From assembly GCA_021793215.1 (NCBI GenBank), contig JAJYTE010000003.1, positions 57,920 through 121,919 on the forward strand: a stretch of DNA of 64,000 nt, in the 5' to 3' direction. The notes under the pieces were generated by a model, which worked only from the letters and a program-made list of their open reading frames with translations, was not told where the DNA came from and made no database searches. Both the position numbers and the translations under genes were made by a program. Position 1 is the stretch's first letter, and each line of letters starts with the position of its first letter. Below, in pieces: positions 1-10,297 of this stretch. This DNA is from Bacillota bacterium (GTDB lineage: Bacteria > Bacillota > Sulfobacillia > JAJZYS01 > JAJYTV01).

Positions 1-744
<744 letters not shown>

Positions 745-906
745 ATTTCCGGCGACCCCATGAAACCGGAAGCGACTGTCGAACGTTGTAGATGGATAGG
801 GAGACCACGGCGTGCGGCCCCACGCCGGGGGCCTTCCGTCCCACCCCCCAGACACAGCGCTGGCGGCGCGGGGAACGCTCCCCGGGCCGCCGGTCGCTGG
901 AAAAAT

Positions 907-939
907 CCTGCATACGCAGAGCGGGGGCTAAGTATACTA
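907..939 (+). promoter_or_regulatory. Candidate sigma-G-type promoter upstream of spoVT
   Basis: TGCATA (909-914) - 18 nt - TATACTA (933-939), close to sigma-G consensus TGAATA / CATACTA. Confidence 0.4.
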
Positions 940-974
940 CGGTTGGCAAAACTACCGGCCGAGGGGGGAATAGC

Positions 975-1532
975 GTGAAGGCAACCGGAATTGTTCGCCG
1001 CATCGACGATCTCGGCCGGGTGGTTATCCCCAAGGAGATCCGGCGGACACTGCGCATCCGGGAAGGCGACCCGCTGGAGATCTTCGTCGATCGCGACGGA
1101 GAGGTAATCCTCAAGAAGTACTCGCCGATCGGAGAACTGGGCGAGTTCGCCAAGGAGTATGCGGACTCCCTGAGCGAGGCGGTAGGACACATCGCCGTCA
1201 TCGCGGACCGCGACGCAGTCATCGCCGTCGCCGGAGCACCGAAGAAGGAGCTCTTGAACAAGGCCGTGGGCTCACTCGTTGAGCGGTGCATGGAGGAGCG
1301 ACAGCTCTACATCGGACCGCGCAATGGGGAGAAGCCCAAGGGCGCGCTGATCGGTGACGAGGAGGAGGAAACCCGTTTCACGTCGATGGTGGTGGCGCCG
1401 ATCATCTCGGAAGGCGACCCGATCGGCGCGGTGATCCTCTGCACGAAGGAACCCGGAGTCCACATGGGCGACATCGAGCGCAAGCTCGCGGAGACCGCAG
1501 CGGGCTTCCTGGCGAAGCAGATGGAGCAGTAG
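975..1532 (+). CDS. spoVT: Stage V sporulation protein T
   Basis: GTG start; AbrB-like N-terminus 'MKATGIVRRIDDLGRVVIPKEIRRTLRIREGDPLEIF' plus GAF-like C-terminal domain. Confidence 0.96.
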   Translation: MKATGIVRRIDDLGRVVIPKEIRRTLRIREGDPLEIFVDRDGEVILKKYSPIGELGEFAKEYADSLSEAVGHIAVIADRDAVIAVAGAPKKELLNKAVGSLVERCMEERQLYIGPRNGEKPKGALIGDEEEETRFTSMVVAPIISEGDPIGAVILCTKEPGVHMGDIERKLAETAAGFLAKQMEQ

Positions 1533-1548
1533 CGCAGGAGTGCAAGAA

Positions 1549-1583
1549 AAGGGAGCCGCGCCGCAAGGCGGGGCTCCCTTTGA
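1549..1583 (+). terminator. Rho-independent terminator after spoVT
   Basis: GGGAGCC..GGCTCCC hairpin followed by short T run. Confidence 0.75.
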
Positions 1584-1632
1584 CTCTCTGCCGAGACAGA
1601 CGTGAACAGGAGCCACAGCCGACGGCGCATGG

Positions 1633-3120
1633 GTGCCAGGGCTCTGCCGCACCCTAAGCCGGCGGGAGGGGAGTGGCACGGACATCGGTTCCATCGAACG
1701 TCAGGGGCGACGCATCCAGGGTCTGATCTCCCGAATGCAGCATCGACTCGACCCCGCCGGCATCCGGCTGATGCGCCCCGGCGTGCTGGAACTCTCCGTG
1801 TCGCGACCGGACGGGGATCAGGTGAAGATCCTACAGTTGCCGGACCTCGTGGACGGTCAGCGCCTACAAACCGAGCTCGTATCCGCGCTCGCAGGATCGA
1901 CGACTCCTGTCCCAGCACTGCTCGCGCGAGCTGCGCGGGTGTATACGCCCGATGACGCGGATACACAGCTTCTGGCTGGCTCCGTCCTCGTGTTCCACGG
2001 CCGCCACGTCTACGCGCTGCAGCTGGGGAAGCTTCCGACGCGCTCGGTGCAGGAGCCGTCGACGGAGCGGGCGGTATTCGGTCCGAAAGACGCGTTCGTA
2101 GAGCCGATCGAGCAGAACATCGCCCTCGTGCGCAGCCACCTTCAGGCACCGAACCTTCACGTGAAGAGGCTCACCCTCGGATCCGTTGCCCCGACGCAGG
2201 TCGCGGTGCTCTTCGTGGAAGGCAGCACAGACTCCAGGGAGCTTGACGACCTCGTCACGCGCCTAGAGAGCTACCATCCACCCCGCGTCGGCTTCGTGAG
2301 CTCGCTCCTGCGGCCGATCTTCGGAGCGCTCTGGTCACCGTTCCTGCCGGCGGACTTCACCGAGCGTCCGTACCGGGCCGCGGACTTCCTCTTCCGCGGC
2401 CGCTTCGTCATCCTGGTCGACGGCTCGCCGTACGCACTGATGGTCCCGGTCACCTTCATGGAACTCTTCATGGATGAGGAGGAATACCTGCAGTCCACCT
2501 CAACGCGCTACTTCGTGCGCGCACTGCGCCTCCTCGCCTTCGCCATCGCGCTCCTTGGCCCCGGACTCTACATCGCGATCCTCACCGTGAATACGACGGT
2601 GATGCCGGGCCTTCTCGCGATCGCCGTCGCTTCGAACCGGCAATCCCTCGCGTTCCCGATCCTCACGGAGACCACCCTCATGTTGATCATCCTCGACATC
2701 ATGGCGGAGGCGACGACGGCGATGAAGGGCGTGCTGGGTCCCGCCATCTCGATCGTCGGCAGTCTGATCGTCGGCCAGGCCGCCGTGCGCGCGAACCTCG
2801 CAAGCAACCTCGGCGTGATCCTGCTGGCGCTGACGGCCCTCGCGACGTTCATCACGCCGCGCTACCAGGTCACGTACGCAGTGCGGGTGTGGAAGTACAT
2901 CTTCCTCCTCGTGAGCGGCGTCTTGGGTCTTGTGGGGTGGTCTGCAGGCATCATCTGGCTGACGGTCAACCTCTCGTCGAAACGAGAGCTCGGGGTCTCC
3001 TACCTCGCGCCGCTCGCGCCGTTCTTGCCGGGAGCATGGGACACCACCTCACCGGAGCAGCAGCGCGGCCTTGCCGGCGTTCCGTCCTACGTGCGGCGGC
3101 TCCCGCCGCGGCGTCGATGA
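1633..3120 (+). CDS. GerA-family spore germination protein (A subunit)
   Basis: ~490 aa GerA family; followed by overlapping GerB and GerC family genes; exact start uncertain. Confidence 0.92.
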   Translation: MPGLCRTLSRREGSGTDIGSIERQGRRIQGLISRMQHRLDPAGIRLMRPGVLELSVSRPDGDQVKILQLPDLVDGQRLQTELVSALAGSTTPVPALLARAARVYTPDDADTQLLAGSVLVFHGRHVYALQLGKLPTRSVQEPSTERAVFGPKDAFVEPIEQNIALVRSHLQAPNLHVKRLTLGSVAPTQVAVLFVEGSTDSRELDDLVTRLESYHPPRVGFVSSLLRPIFGALWSPFLPADFTERPYRAADFLFRGRFVILVDGSPYALMVPVTFMELFMDEEEYLQSTSTRYFVRALRLLAFAIALLGPGLYIAILTVNTTVMPGLLAIAVASNRQSLAFPILTETTLMLIILDIMAEATTAMKGVLGPAISIVGSLIVGQAAVRANLASNLGVILLALTALATFITPRYQVTYAVRVWKYIFLLVSGVLGLVGWSAGIIWLTVNLSSKRELGVSYLAPLAPFLPGAWDTTSPEQQRGLAGVPSYVRRLPPRRR

Positions 3121-4181
3121 GCCGCTGGCGCCCCGCGATCGCCCCGTGGTCGATCGGCGGCATCTGTTTCATCGTCAGCGTCTGCATGACGCCCGTAAGC
3201 CTGGGGCGTCTGTTCCTCGAGTACGCGGGCTACGGGACGCTCCTCTGGATGCTCCTCTCGTACGCGACCTCGTTCCTCGGGACGTACATCACCCTCACGT
3301 TCATCTCCGTCCCGCTCGCTCCCTGGGCGGACGCGGCGCGGTCGTGGCTCAACTACCTGCGGGCGCCTTTCTTCCTCACGGGCGCTGCGGCGATGCTGCA
3401 CACCTGGGTCAACATCCTCGGCAGGACAGAACTTCCGAGCACGCCGCGCATCGTCGTCGCAGCGCTAACCGCCGCTCTCGCGCTCTACGCGATCCGTCTC
3501 GGGATCGAGAACGTCGGGCGGACGATCGGGGTGCTCGCCCTGCTCTCCATCGTACCGCTCTTCATCTTGATCATCGGCGCGTGGCAAAGCGTGGAACTGC
3601 GGCGGCTGATGCCGTACCCCTTCGGGACCGGGATCATCCCCTGGTTCTGGCCGACGATGCTCTTCGCACCGCGCGGATACGACATCCTGCCGATCTTCGC
3701 CCCACTTGCCAAGGGGGACGTGCGCAGGCCGGTCTACTGGGGCATGGCGCTCGCCGGGCTCTACCTCGTCGTGTCGATGGTCGAGCCGCAGCTCGTGTTC
3801 GGCCTCACGGTCGCAAGCCAGCTGCCAAGCCCATTCCTCAGCGTGGTGGAGACGATCACGTCCCTCTTCCTCCCCTTCCAGCGCATCGCCTTCCTCTCGA
3901 TCATCATCTGGCAGATGGTCGTCTTCTCGATCGTGACGGCCTACTCGACGGCCGGCATCGCAAGCCTCGGCATCCGCGTCTTCCCTCTGACCCCGTGGGC
4001 AGCGACCGTGCCCTGGCTCGTCGGGGTGGTGGCGATTTCGGTCGTCATCCTGCCGGAGGACATCTTCAGCGTCATCAAGAACGCCTGGTCCCTCTACGGG
4101 CTCTTCCTCTACTTCCTCGTACCGGCTGTGCTGCTCGCGCTCGGCCGCAGGCGCGCCGTGCGGCAGGCGGCGACGGCGTGA
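3117..4181 (+). CDS. GerB-family endospore germination permease
   Basis: ATG overlaps upstream TGA (ATGA); multi-TM GerAB/APC-type protein. Confidence 0.92.
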   Translation: MSRWRPAIAPWSIGGICFIVSVCMTPVSLGRLFLEYAGYGTLLWMLLSYATSFLGTYITLTFISVPLAPWADAARSWLNYLRAPFFLTGAAAMLHTWVNILGRTELPSTPRIVVAALTAALALYAIRLGIENVGRTIGVLALLSIVPLFILIIGAWQSVELRRLMPYPFGTGIIPWFWPTMLFAPRGYDILPIFAPLAKGDVRRPVYWGMALAGLYLVVSMVEPQLVFGLTVASQLPSPFLSVVETITSLFLPFQRIAFLSIIIWQMVVFSIVTAYSTAGIASLGIRVFPLTPWAATVPWLVGVVAISVVILPEDIFSVIKNAWSLYGLFLYFLVPAVLLALGRRRAVRQAATA

Positions 4182-5248
4182 GGGCGCGCAGGGCGGCGCT
4201 CTTGTCGCTGCTGCTCGGCTGCGGGGTCCTGCTCTCCGGCTGCTGGGACGTGAAGGACATCAGCGATCGCACCCCGATCATGGCGATGGGCTTCGACTAC
4301 CTGCCGACCGGCAGGTGGCGTACAACCCTCTCCGAAGCTGTGCTCGCGCAGGGGGGATCGGCGTCCTACAGCGGCGCGATCCACTACGGCGACGGCCCAA
4401 CGCTCACCGAGGCGATCGAGGACCTGCGCACCCACCTCTCGCGCCGCTTCTACCTCGGCTCGACGAAAGTCTACGTGTTGGGAATGGGCGTGCTAAGAAG
4501 CCACTCCACGGAGGCCTTGCGCATGCTCCTGCAGCGCAAGGAGGTGGACCAGACGGGGTTCGTGCTCGGGACCCGCGGAACGGCGCAGGCGCTTCTCTCA
4601 CACCCTGACGGCGTGATGGGCCTCACGGGCGTGCGACTCCTGAAGGAGTTCGAGTCCGAGCAGGAGTCTCGCGACGGGCACATCAAGGAGCCGATCTGGA
4701 AGGCGGTCTGGGGAGTGCTCGACACGAGCGACACGCTGCGCATCTCGACGTTCGACGAACTCCCGGAGACGAGCGTCAAGGCGACGGGCACTGCGCTCAT
4801 CTACAATGGCACGCTTCGGACGATCCTCGACCGCGAGGAGAGCGTGACGCTGCGCTGGCTCCTCAACCTCCGCGGCCGCAATGTCCTTCCCCTGGACCGT
4901 CCGTTCGGCGGGTACGAACTCAAGACGACGACCGTGCACTCCTCCACGCGCTACGACGGGAAGGCAAGGCACGTCTCGGTCCACATCGCGGCGAACCTCG
5001 AAGTGTACACCGCGCCCTCCATGATGTTGCCGGCTGACCTCGACCAGCAGCTCTCGCAGGCAGCCGCCGAGACGATGGTCCGCCGCATCACCGCCCTCAC
5101 CGAGAAGATGAAGGCGGCGGACGCGGACGGTGCGCTCTGGCGCAGCGTCGCCATGGAGGCGGGCTACTTCGACTTCGACCTCAAGCGGACCTCGGTCTCC
5201 GTGACGGTCACGACGCGCGTCTCTCCCCAATTCTCACCGAGCGTATAG
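4178..5248 (+). CDS. GerC-family spore germination lipoprotein
   Basis: GTGA overlap with upstream stop; lipobox 'LLSGCWD' followed by 'KDISDRTPIMAMGFD'. Confidence 0.93.
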   Translation: MRARRAALLSLLLGCGVLLSGCWDVKDISDRTPIMAMGFDYLPTGRWRTTLSEAVLAQGGSASYSGAIHYGDGPTLTEAIEDLRTHLSRRFYLGSTKVYVLGMGVLRSHSTEALRMLLQRKEVDQTGFVLGTRGTAQALLSHPDGVMGLTGVRLLKEFESEQESRDGHIKEPIWKAVWGVLDTSDTLRISTFDELPETSVKATGTALIYNGTLRTILDREESVTLRWLLNLRGRNVLPLDRPFGGYELKTTTVHSSTRYDGKARHVSVHIAANLEVYTAPSMMLPADLDQQLSQAAAETMVRRITALTEKMKAADADGALWRSVAMEAGYFDFDLKRTSVSVTVTTRVSPQFSPSV

Positions 5249-5310
5249 TGCGCAATTGCCTAAGGAACGGGAGCGGCAGCCCAGGCGGGCGGCCGCTCCG
5301 CGCTTGCCGT

Positions 5311-6918
5311 CTACGCGTCCTTCTTGGCCCACTCCATCTGCCGCAGCTCGACGCGGCGGATCTTGCCGCTCGTCGTCTTCGGCAGAGACTCCACGAACTC
5401 GATCTCGCGCGGGTACTTGTAGGGTGCCGTCACCCGCTTGCAGTGGTCCTGCAGATCCTTCGCAAGCTCTTTGCTCGGCGCGATCCCCGGGCGCAGGGTG
5501 ATGAACGCCTTGACGATCTCGCCGCGGTCCGGGTCCGGCGACGCGACGACCGCCGCCTCGAGCACGGCCGGGTGCTCGACGAGCGCGCTCTCCACTTCGA
5601 ACGGCCCGATGCGGTAGCCCGACGAGATGATGATGTCGTCGGCGCGCCCGACGAACCAGAAGTAGCCGGCGTCGTCCCGGTAGGCGCGGTCACCGGTGAC
5701 GTAGTAGGCGCCGCGGCGCGTCTTTCGGGTCGCCTCCTCCGCCCCCCAGTAGCCGGCGAAGATCGAGGGGGCGTCATCCCGCACGGCCACGTCGCCCACC
5801 TCGCCCGGCGGCTGCTCCGTGCCGTCCTCTCCGAGGACGCGGACGTCGTGCCCCGGTGTCGGGAGACCCATGGATCCCGGTCGCACCGGGAGCTCTGGAT
5901 GGTTCGCCACGATGCAGACGGTCTCGGTCTGCCCGTAGCCGTCGCGGACCGTGATGCCGGTCGCCTCCTGGAAGAGGCGGATCACCTCCGGGTTCAGCGG
6001 CTCCCCGGCGGCGACGGCGGTGCGCAGGTTGGGCATCGGGTAGCGCGAGAGGTCCTCCTTGACCATCAGGCGGAACTCCGTCGGCGGGGCGCAGAGCGCC
6101 GTGATCGGCTGGCTTTTGAGGATCTCCAGGTGGCGCTGCGCCTCGAAGCGGCCGCCGTACATGAACGTAGGCACGCCGAGTTCCCATGGTCCGAATAGGA
6201 CTGACCAAGCCGCCTTGGCCCAGCCGGTTGCGGAGGTCGACCAGAAGAGGTCGCTCTCGTCGAGCCCGATCCAGTAGCGCGCCGTGACGCGGTGGCCGAT
6301 CGGGTAGCGATGCAGGTGCATCACTGCCTTCGGCTCGCCCGTGGTGCCGGAGGTGTAGTAGCAGAGCGCCGGCTCGTCGCTGCGCGTTTGCACGGCGGGC
6401 GAACCGCCCGGCGCCGCCGCCATCGCCGCGGAGAGGTCCATGAAGCCCTCGCGCGCGGACGTCGCGAAGAGGTGCCTTAGGTGCGGGGCGCGCTCCACGA
6501 TCGCCAGGGCGACCGCGGAGAGTTCTGGCGTCGTGATGATCGCGGTGGCTTTCGAGTGGTTCGCGCGGTAGAGGAGATCGCGCTCGCGCAGCATCTCGGA
6601 GCAGGGGATGGCGATCGCGCCGATCTTCAGAACGCCGACCATCGCCTGGTGCCAGATCGGGAGCTTCGGCAGCACCAGGAGAACGCTGTCCCCCCGGCGC
6701 ACGCCGGCTGCGAGCAGCGCGTGCCCCAAGCGATCCGACGCCTCGGCCATCTCGCGGAACGTGTAGTCGCGCACGTCGCCATCCTGGGACATGTAGCGCA
6801 GCGCGAGCCGACCGGGGTCCTCGGCGAGTCGGTCGACGACATCGGTGCCGAAGTTGTAGAATTCGGGGATTTCCCATCGGAACGAAGTGAAGTCCTGCGC
6901 GTAGTCTGCCACGGCCAT
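5311..6918 (-). CDS. AMP-dependent acyl-CoA synthetase (benzoate/medium-chain acyl-CoA ligase type)
   Basis: Signature 'YYTSGTTGEPKAVMH', 'YYVTGDRAYRDDAGYFWFVGRADDIIISSGYRIGPFEVE'; start chosen at MAVADYAQ (ORF open to 7026). Confidence 0.9.
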   Translation of the reverse strand: MAVADYAQDFTSFRWEIPEFYNFGTDVVDRLAEDPGRLALRYMSQDGDVRDYTFREMAEASDRLGHALLAAGVRRGDSVLLVLPKLPIWHQAMVGVLKIGAIAIPCSEMLRERDLLYRANHSKATAIITTPELSAVALAIVERAPHLRHLFATSAREGFMDLSAAMAAAPGGSPAVQTRSDEPALCYYTSGTTGEPKAVMHLHRYPIGHRVTARYWIGLDESDLFWSTSATGWAKAAWSVLFGPWELGVPTFMYGGRFEAQRHLEILKSQPITALCAPPTEFRLMVKEDLSRYPMPNLRTAVAAGEPLNPEVIRLFQEATGITVRDGYGQTETVCIVANHPELPVRPGSMGLPTPGHDVRVLGEDGTEQPPGEVGDVAVRDDAPSIFAGYWGAEEATRKTRRGAYYVTGDRAYRDDAGYFWFVGRADDIIISSGYRIGPFEVESALVEHPAVLEAAVVASPDPDRGEIVKAFITLRPGIAPSKELAKDLQDHCKRVTAPYKYPREIEFVESLPKTTSGKIRRVELRQMEWAKKDA

Positions 6919-7069
6919 TTCCCTCCCAGTTTCAGGATGCAAGATGGGGAGGGATTCAAGGCGCAACGGACGATCCCTGCGGGCCCGCGGGCCCATTCGT
7001 TGACATGGTTCGCCCGGCCCGCGCAAGATGAGTCTGGTACCGTGGTGGTACTTTGAAAGGGGTGGAGCA

Positions 7070-8377
7070 GTGGTACTCTCCCCACAGGAACAGCTGGATC
7101 GGCCTACCCTGCAGGCCTTGCAGAGGGAGCGCCTCGGTTGGACGGTACGCCATGCCTACGACCACGTCCCGTTCTACCGCGGGCTCTTGGACGGGGCCGG
7201 CGTGGACCCGCTTGCCGAGACTCTTCCCGAGGACCTCGCGTCGCTGCCGTTTACGCGCAAGGGGGATCTCCGCGACCAGTACCCCTTTGGGCTGTTCGCC
7301 GTCCCGAGGTCGGATGTGCTGCGGGTCCACGCATCCTCCGGCACGCGCGGCAAGCCGACGGTCGTTGGCTACACGCGCGGCGACCTCGAGGTCTGGGCGG
7401 AGTGCTGCGCGCGCTCCCTGGCGCTCGCGGGTGCGCAGCCGGGGGACCTTTTGCACAACGCCTACGGCTACGGCCTCTTCACCGGAGGCCTCGGCCTGCA
7501 CCAGGGGGCGGAGCGACTCGGACTCACCGTCGTTCCCGCATCGGGCGGCGCGACGCAGCGCCAGGTGCAGCTTCTCGCGGATTTCCAGGCCGACGGCATC
7601 GCCTGCACGCCGAGCTACCTGCTGAACATCGCCGACGCGATCGACGCGTCGGGATTGCCGCGCTCTGCGTTCAGGCTGCGCTACGCCGTGCTGGGCGCCG
7701 AGCCCTGGACCGAGTCGATGCGCCGGCAGATCGAGCAGCGCCTCGGCGTCGACGCGATCGACATCTACGGTCTCTCCGAGGTGATCGGGCCAGGCGTGGG
7801 GTGCGAGTGCCGCGAGGAGAAGGACGGTCTGCACCTGATGGAGGACCACTTCCTCGTAGAGGTCGTCGATCCGGAGACGGGGGAGGTCCTTGAGGACGGG
7901 ACGGTCGGCGAGCTCGTGTTCACGAGCCTCACCAAGGAGGCGTTCCCGATCCTGCGCTACCGCTCGGGCGACCTCGCGTCGATCGACCGCAGGCCGTGCT
8001 CGTGCGGCCGTACGACGGCCCGCATGTCGCGGATCAAGGGACGAACGGACGACATGCTGATCATTCGCGGCGTCAACGTCTTCCCGTCGGAGATCGAGGC
8101 GGTGCTCCTGCGTCAGCCAGACATCGCGCCGCACTACGAGGTCGTTATCTATCGCGCCCGCAACCTCGACGTGCTGGAGGTGCGGGCGGAGCTGACGACG
8201 GAGTTCGTGCAGCGCCACCGCGTCGACTCCGAGTTCGCGAGGCTGCTCGCGTCCCGGGCGGCCGAGGCGATCCGGGGCGAGATCGGCGTCGCGGTGGAGG
8301 TGCAGCTGATGGCACCCCACAGCGTGCCGCGCAGCGAGGGCAAGGCGAGGCGGGTGCAGGATCTGCGCAACGCGTGA
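7070..8377 (+). CDS. paaK: Phenylacetate--CoA ligase
   Basis: 'HASSGTRGKPTVVGYTRGDLEVWAE' and PaaK-type C-terminus; ORF open from 7028, GTG at 7070 has better SD. Confidence 0.92.
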   Translation: MVLSPQEQLDRPTLQALQRERLGWTVRHAYDHVPFYRGLLDGAGVDPLAETLPEDLASLPFTRKGDLRDQYPFGLFAVPRSDVLRVHASSGTRGKPTVVGYTRGDLEVWAECCARSLALAGAQPGDLLHNAYGYGLFTGGLGLHQGAERLGLTVVPASGGATQRQVQLLADFQADGIACTPSYLLNIADAIDASGLPRSAFRLRYAVLGAEPWTESMRRQIEQRLGVDAIDIYGLSEVIGPGVGCECREEKDGLHLMEDHFLVEVVDPETGEVLEDGTVGELVFTSLTKEAFPILRYRSGDLASIDRRPCSCGRTTARMSRIKGRTDDMLIIRGVNVFPSEIEAVLLRQPDIAPHYEVVIYRARNLDVLEVRAELTTEFVQRHRVDSEFARLLASRAAEAIRGEIGVAVEVQLMAPHSVPRSEGKARRVQDLRNA

Positions 8378-8393
8378 GACGGGAGGCGCCGAC

Positions 8394-8693
8394 ATGGTCC
8401 AGTTGATCGCGCTCTACCGGAAGCCGCCGGATCCAGAGGACTTCCTGCGGCGGTACCGCGGCGAGCATCTGCCGCTCGCGCGCCAGATGCCCGGGCTTCT
8501 GAAGATCGAAGCCGGTCTCCTCGAGGGGGTCGGCTCGGATGCGCCCTACTGGTACATGGCGACCCTTTCGTTCGCGGATCGCGCGAGCCTGGAGGAGAGC
8601 CAGCGCGCTGACGTCAGCCGCCAGGCGGCGAGGGTACTCTTCTCGTTCGCCAAGGGTCTCGTGGACTTCACCGTGCGGGAAGTGGAGGAGTGA
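8394..8693 (+). CDS. EthD-domain protein
   Basis: 'MVQLIALYRKPPDPEDFLRRYRGEHLPLARQMPGL' typical EthD fold. Confidence 0.85.
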   Translation: MVQLIALYRKPPDPEDFLRRYRGEHLPLARQMPGLLKIEAGLLEGVGSDAPYWYMATLSFADRASLEESQRADVSRQAARVLFSFAKGLVDFTVREVEE

Positions 8694-9478
8694 CGACTAC
8701 GCAAGATCCAGAGCAGCAGGTGCTGGTACACCGCGCGCCGCCCGTCGCGACGGTGACGCTGAACCGGCCGGACGTGCTGAACGCCCTCTCCCGGCCGTTG
8801 ATGGACGAACTGGCGCAGCGGGTCGCGGAGCTCGACGCGGATGATGATGTTCTGGCGATCGTCGTCACGGGCAGCGGGCGGGCGTTCGCAGCCGGTGCCG
8901 ACATCGCCGAGATGGCCGGCGCGGGCGCGGCCGAGATGCTGGAGGGTGACCGGTTCGCAGCCTGGCAGCGCCTGCGTGGGACCAAAAAGCCCCTGATCGC
9001 CGCGGTTTCGGGCTACGCGCTCGGCGGCGGCTGCGAACTCGCGATGCTCTGCGACATGATCATCGCGGGGGAGGATGCGCGCTTCGGACAGCCCGAGGTG
9101 CGCATCGGCGTGATGCCCGGTGCGGGCGGGACGCAGCTTCTGACCCGCGCACTCGGGAAGTGGCAGGCGATGGAACTCGTCCTGACGGGGCGGATGCTCT
9201 CGGCTCGCGAGATGTACGAGCGCGGGCTCGTCACGCGCGTCGTGCCGCAGGGGCTGCACCTGCACGAAGCGCTGCGGCTCGCGGCGGAGATCGCGAAGCA
9301 GCCGCCTGTCGCCGTACGCCTGGCGAAGGAGGCAGTGCAGAAGGCATTTCTTGGTACGCTCGAGGAGGGACTGCCGCTCGAGCGCAAGAACTTCTACCTG
9401 CTGTTCGCGACGGAGGATCAGACTGAGGGCATGCGCGCCTTCCTGGAAAAGCGCGCGCCCGTGTGGCGGGGGAAGTGA
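8690..9478 (+). CDS. Enoyl-CoA hydratase/isomerase family protein
   Basis: Crotonase motifs 'AFAAGADIAEM', 'ALGGGCELAMLCDMIIA'. Confidence 0.93.
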   Translation: MTTTQDPEQQVLVHRAPPVATVTLNRPDVLNALSRPLMDELAQRVAELDADDDVLAIVVTGSGRAFAAGADIAEMAGAGAAEMLEGDRFAAWQRLRGTKKPLIAAVSGYALGGGCELAMLCDMIIAGEDARFGQPEVRIGVMPGAGGTQLLTRALGKWQAMELVLTGRMLSAREMYERGLVTRVVPQGLHLHEALRLAAEIAKQPPVAVRLAKEAVQKAFLGTLEEGLPLERKNFYLLFATEDQTEGMRAFLEKRAPVWRGK

Positions 9479-9482
9479 CGAG

Positions 9483-10295
9483 GTGAGCTACGAGACCATC
9501 CAGACGGCGGTCGAAGGCGGCGTGATGGAGATCCGGCTCAGCCGGCCCGAGACGCTGAACGCCTTGAACCGCAAAATGAAGCAGGAGATCCTGGCCGCCT
9601 TCAGGGAGGCCGCGCGCCTTCGGGAGGCGAGGGTCGTGCTGCTCTCGGCGGAGGGGCGCGGGTTCTGCTCCGGCGCCGACCTCAAGAGCGGCGAGGAGGA
9701 CGACGCAAGGTCGTTCGGGGAATCCTTGCGTACACTCTACAATCCGATGGTGCAGGCGATCATGGCGCTGCCAAAGCCGGTCGTTGCCGCTGTGCAGGGG
9801 GTGGCGGCCGGGGCGGGGATGAGCCTCGCGCTCGCCTGCGACATGCGCCTTTGCGGCGAGTCCGCCCAGTTCATCTGCGCCTTCTCGCGCATCGGACTCG
9901 TGCCGGACTCCGGCCTCTCCTACTTCCTGCCGCGGCTCGTCGGGCTCGGCAGGGCGATGGAGCTCGCGATGCTCGCAGAGCCCGTCCCGGCAACCGATGC
10001 CGTGCGGCTCGGGCTCGCGAACCGGCTCTTCCCGGACGCGGACCTTCCCAACGCGGCGAGGGACTTCTGCCGGCGGCTCGCCGACGGGCCCGCCTACGCC
10101 CTCGGGCTGACGAAGCAGGCCCTGCAGCGTGGATCCGAGCTGACCGTCGGCGAGACGCTCGAGTACGAGGCGGGCCTGCAGGAGCTCGCCGGCCGATCTG
10201 GAGAGTACCGTGAAGGCGTGATGGCCTTCCGTGAGAAGCGCAAGACGAACTACCGCGTGACGTCCGCTGATGCAAGCGGCGGAGGAGGTTTCTGA
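9483..10295 (+). CDS. Enoyl-CoA hydratase/isomerase family protein (PaaG-like)
   Basis: Crotonase motifs 'GFCSGADLKSG', 'GAGMSLALACDMRL'; GTG start inferred. Confidence 0.9.
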   Translation: MSYETIQTAVEGGVMEIRLSRPETLNALNRKMKQEILAAFREAARLREARVVLLSAEGRGFCSGADLKSGEEDDARSFGESLRTLYNPMVQAIMALPKPVVAAVQGVAAGAGMSLALACDMRLCGESAQFICAFSRIGLVPDSGLSYFLPRLVGLGRAMELAMLAEPVPATDAVRLGLANRLFPDADLPNAARDFCRRLADGPAYALGLTKQALQRGSELTVGETLEYEAGLQELAGRSGEYREGVMAFREKRKTNYRVTSADASGGGGF

Positions 10296-10297
10296 CG

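Noticed and set aside
3071-4177. N-terminal ~370 aa of ORF 3071-5248 as part of a fused protein
   Set aside because: This part is an out-of-frame reading of the GerB gene; GerC starts at GTG 4178
7028-7069. Upstream start for paaK and a possible regulator site in the GGTACC/GGTAC repeats
   Set aside because: ATG 7028 overlaps a candidate -10 after TTGACA; GTG 7070 has a better SD. The repeats are too short and irregular to claim an operator or a T-box
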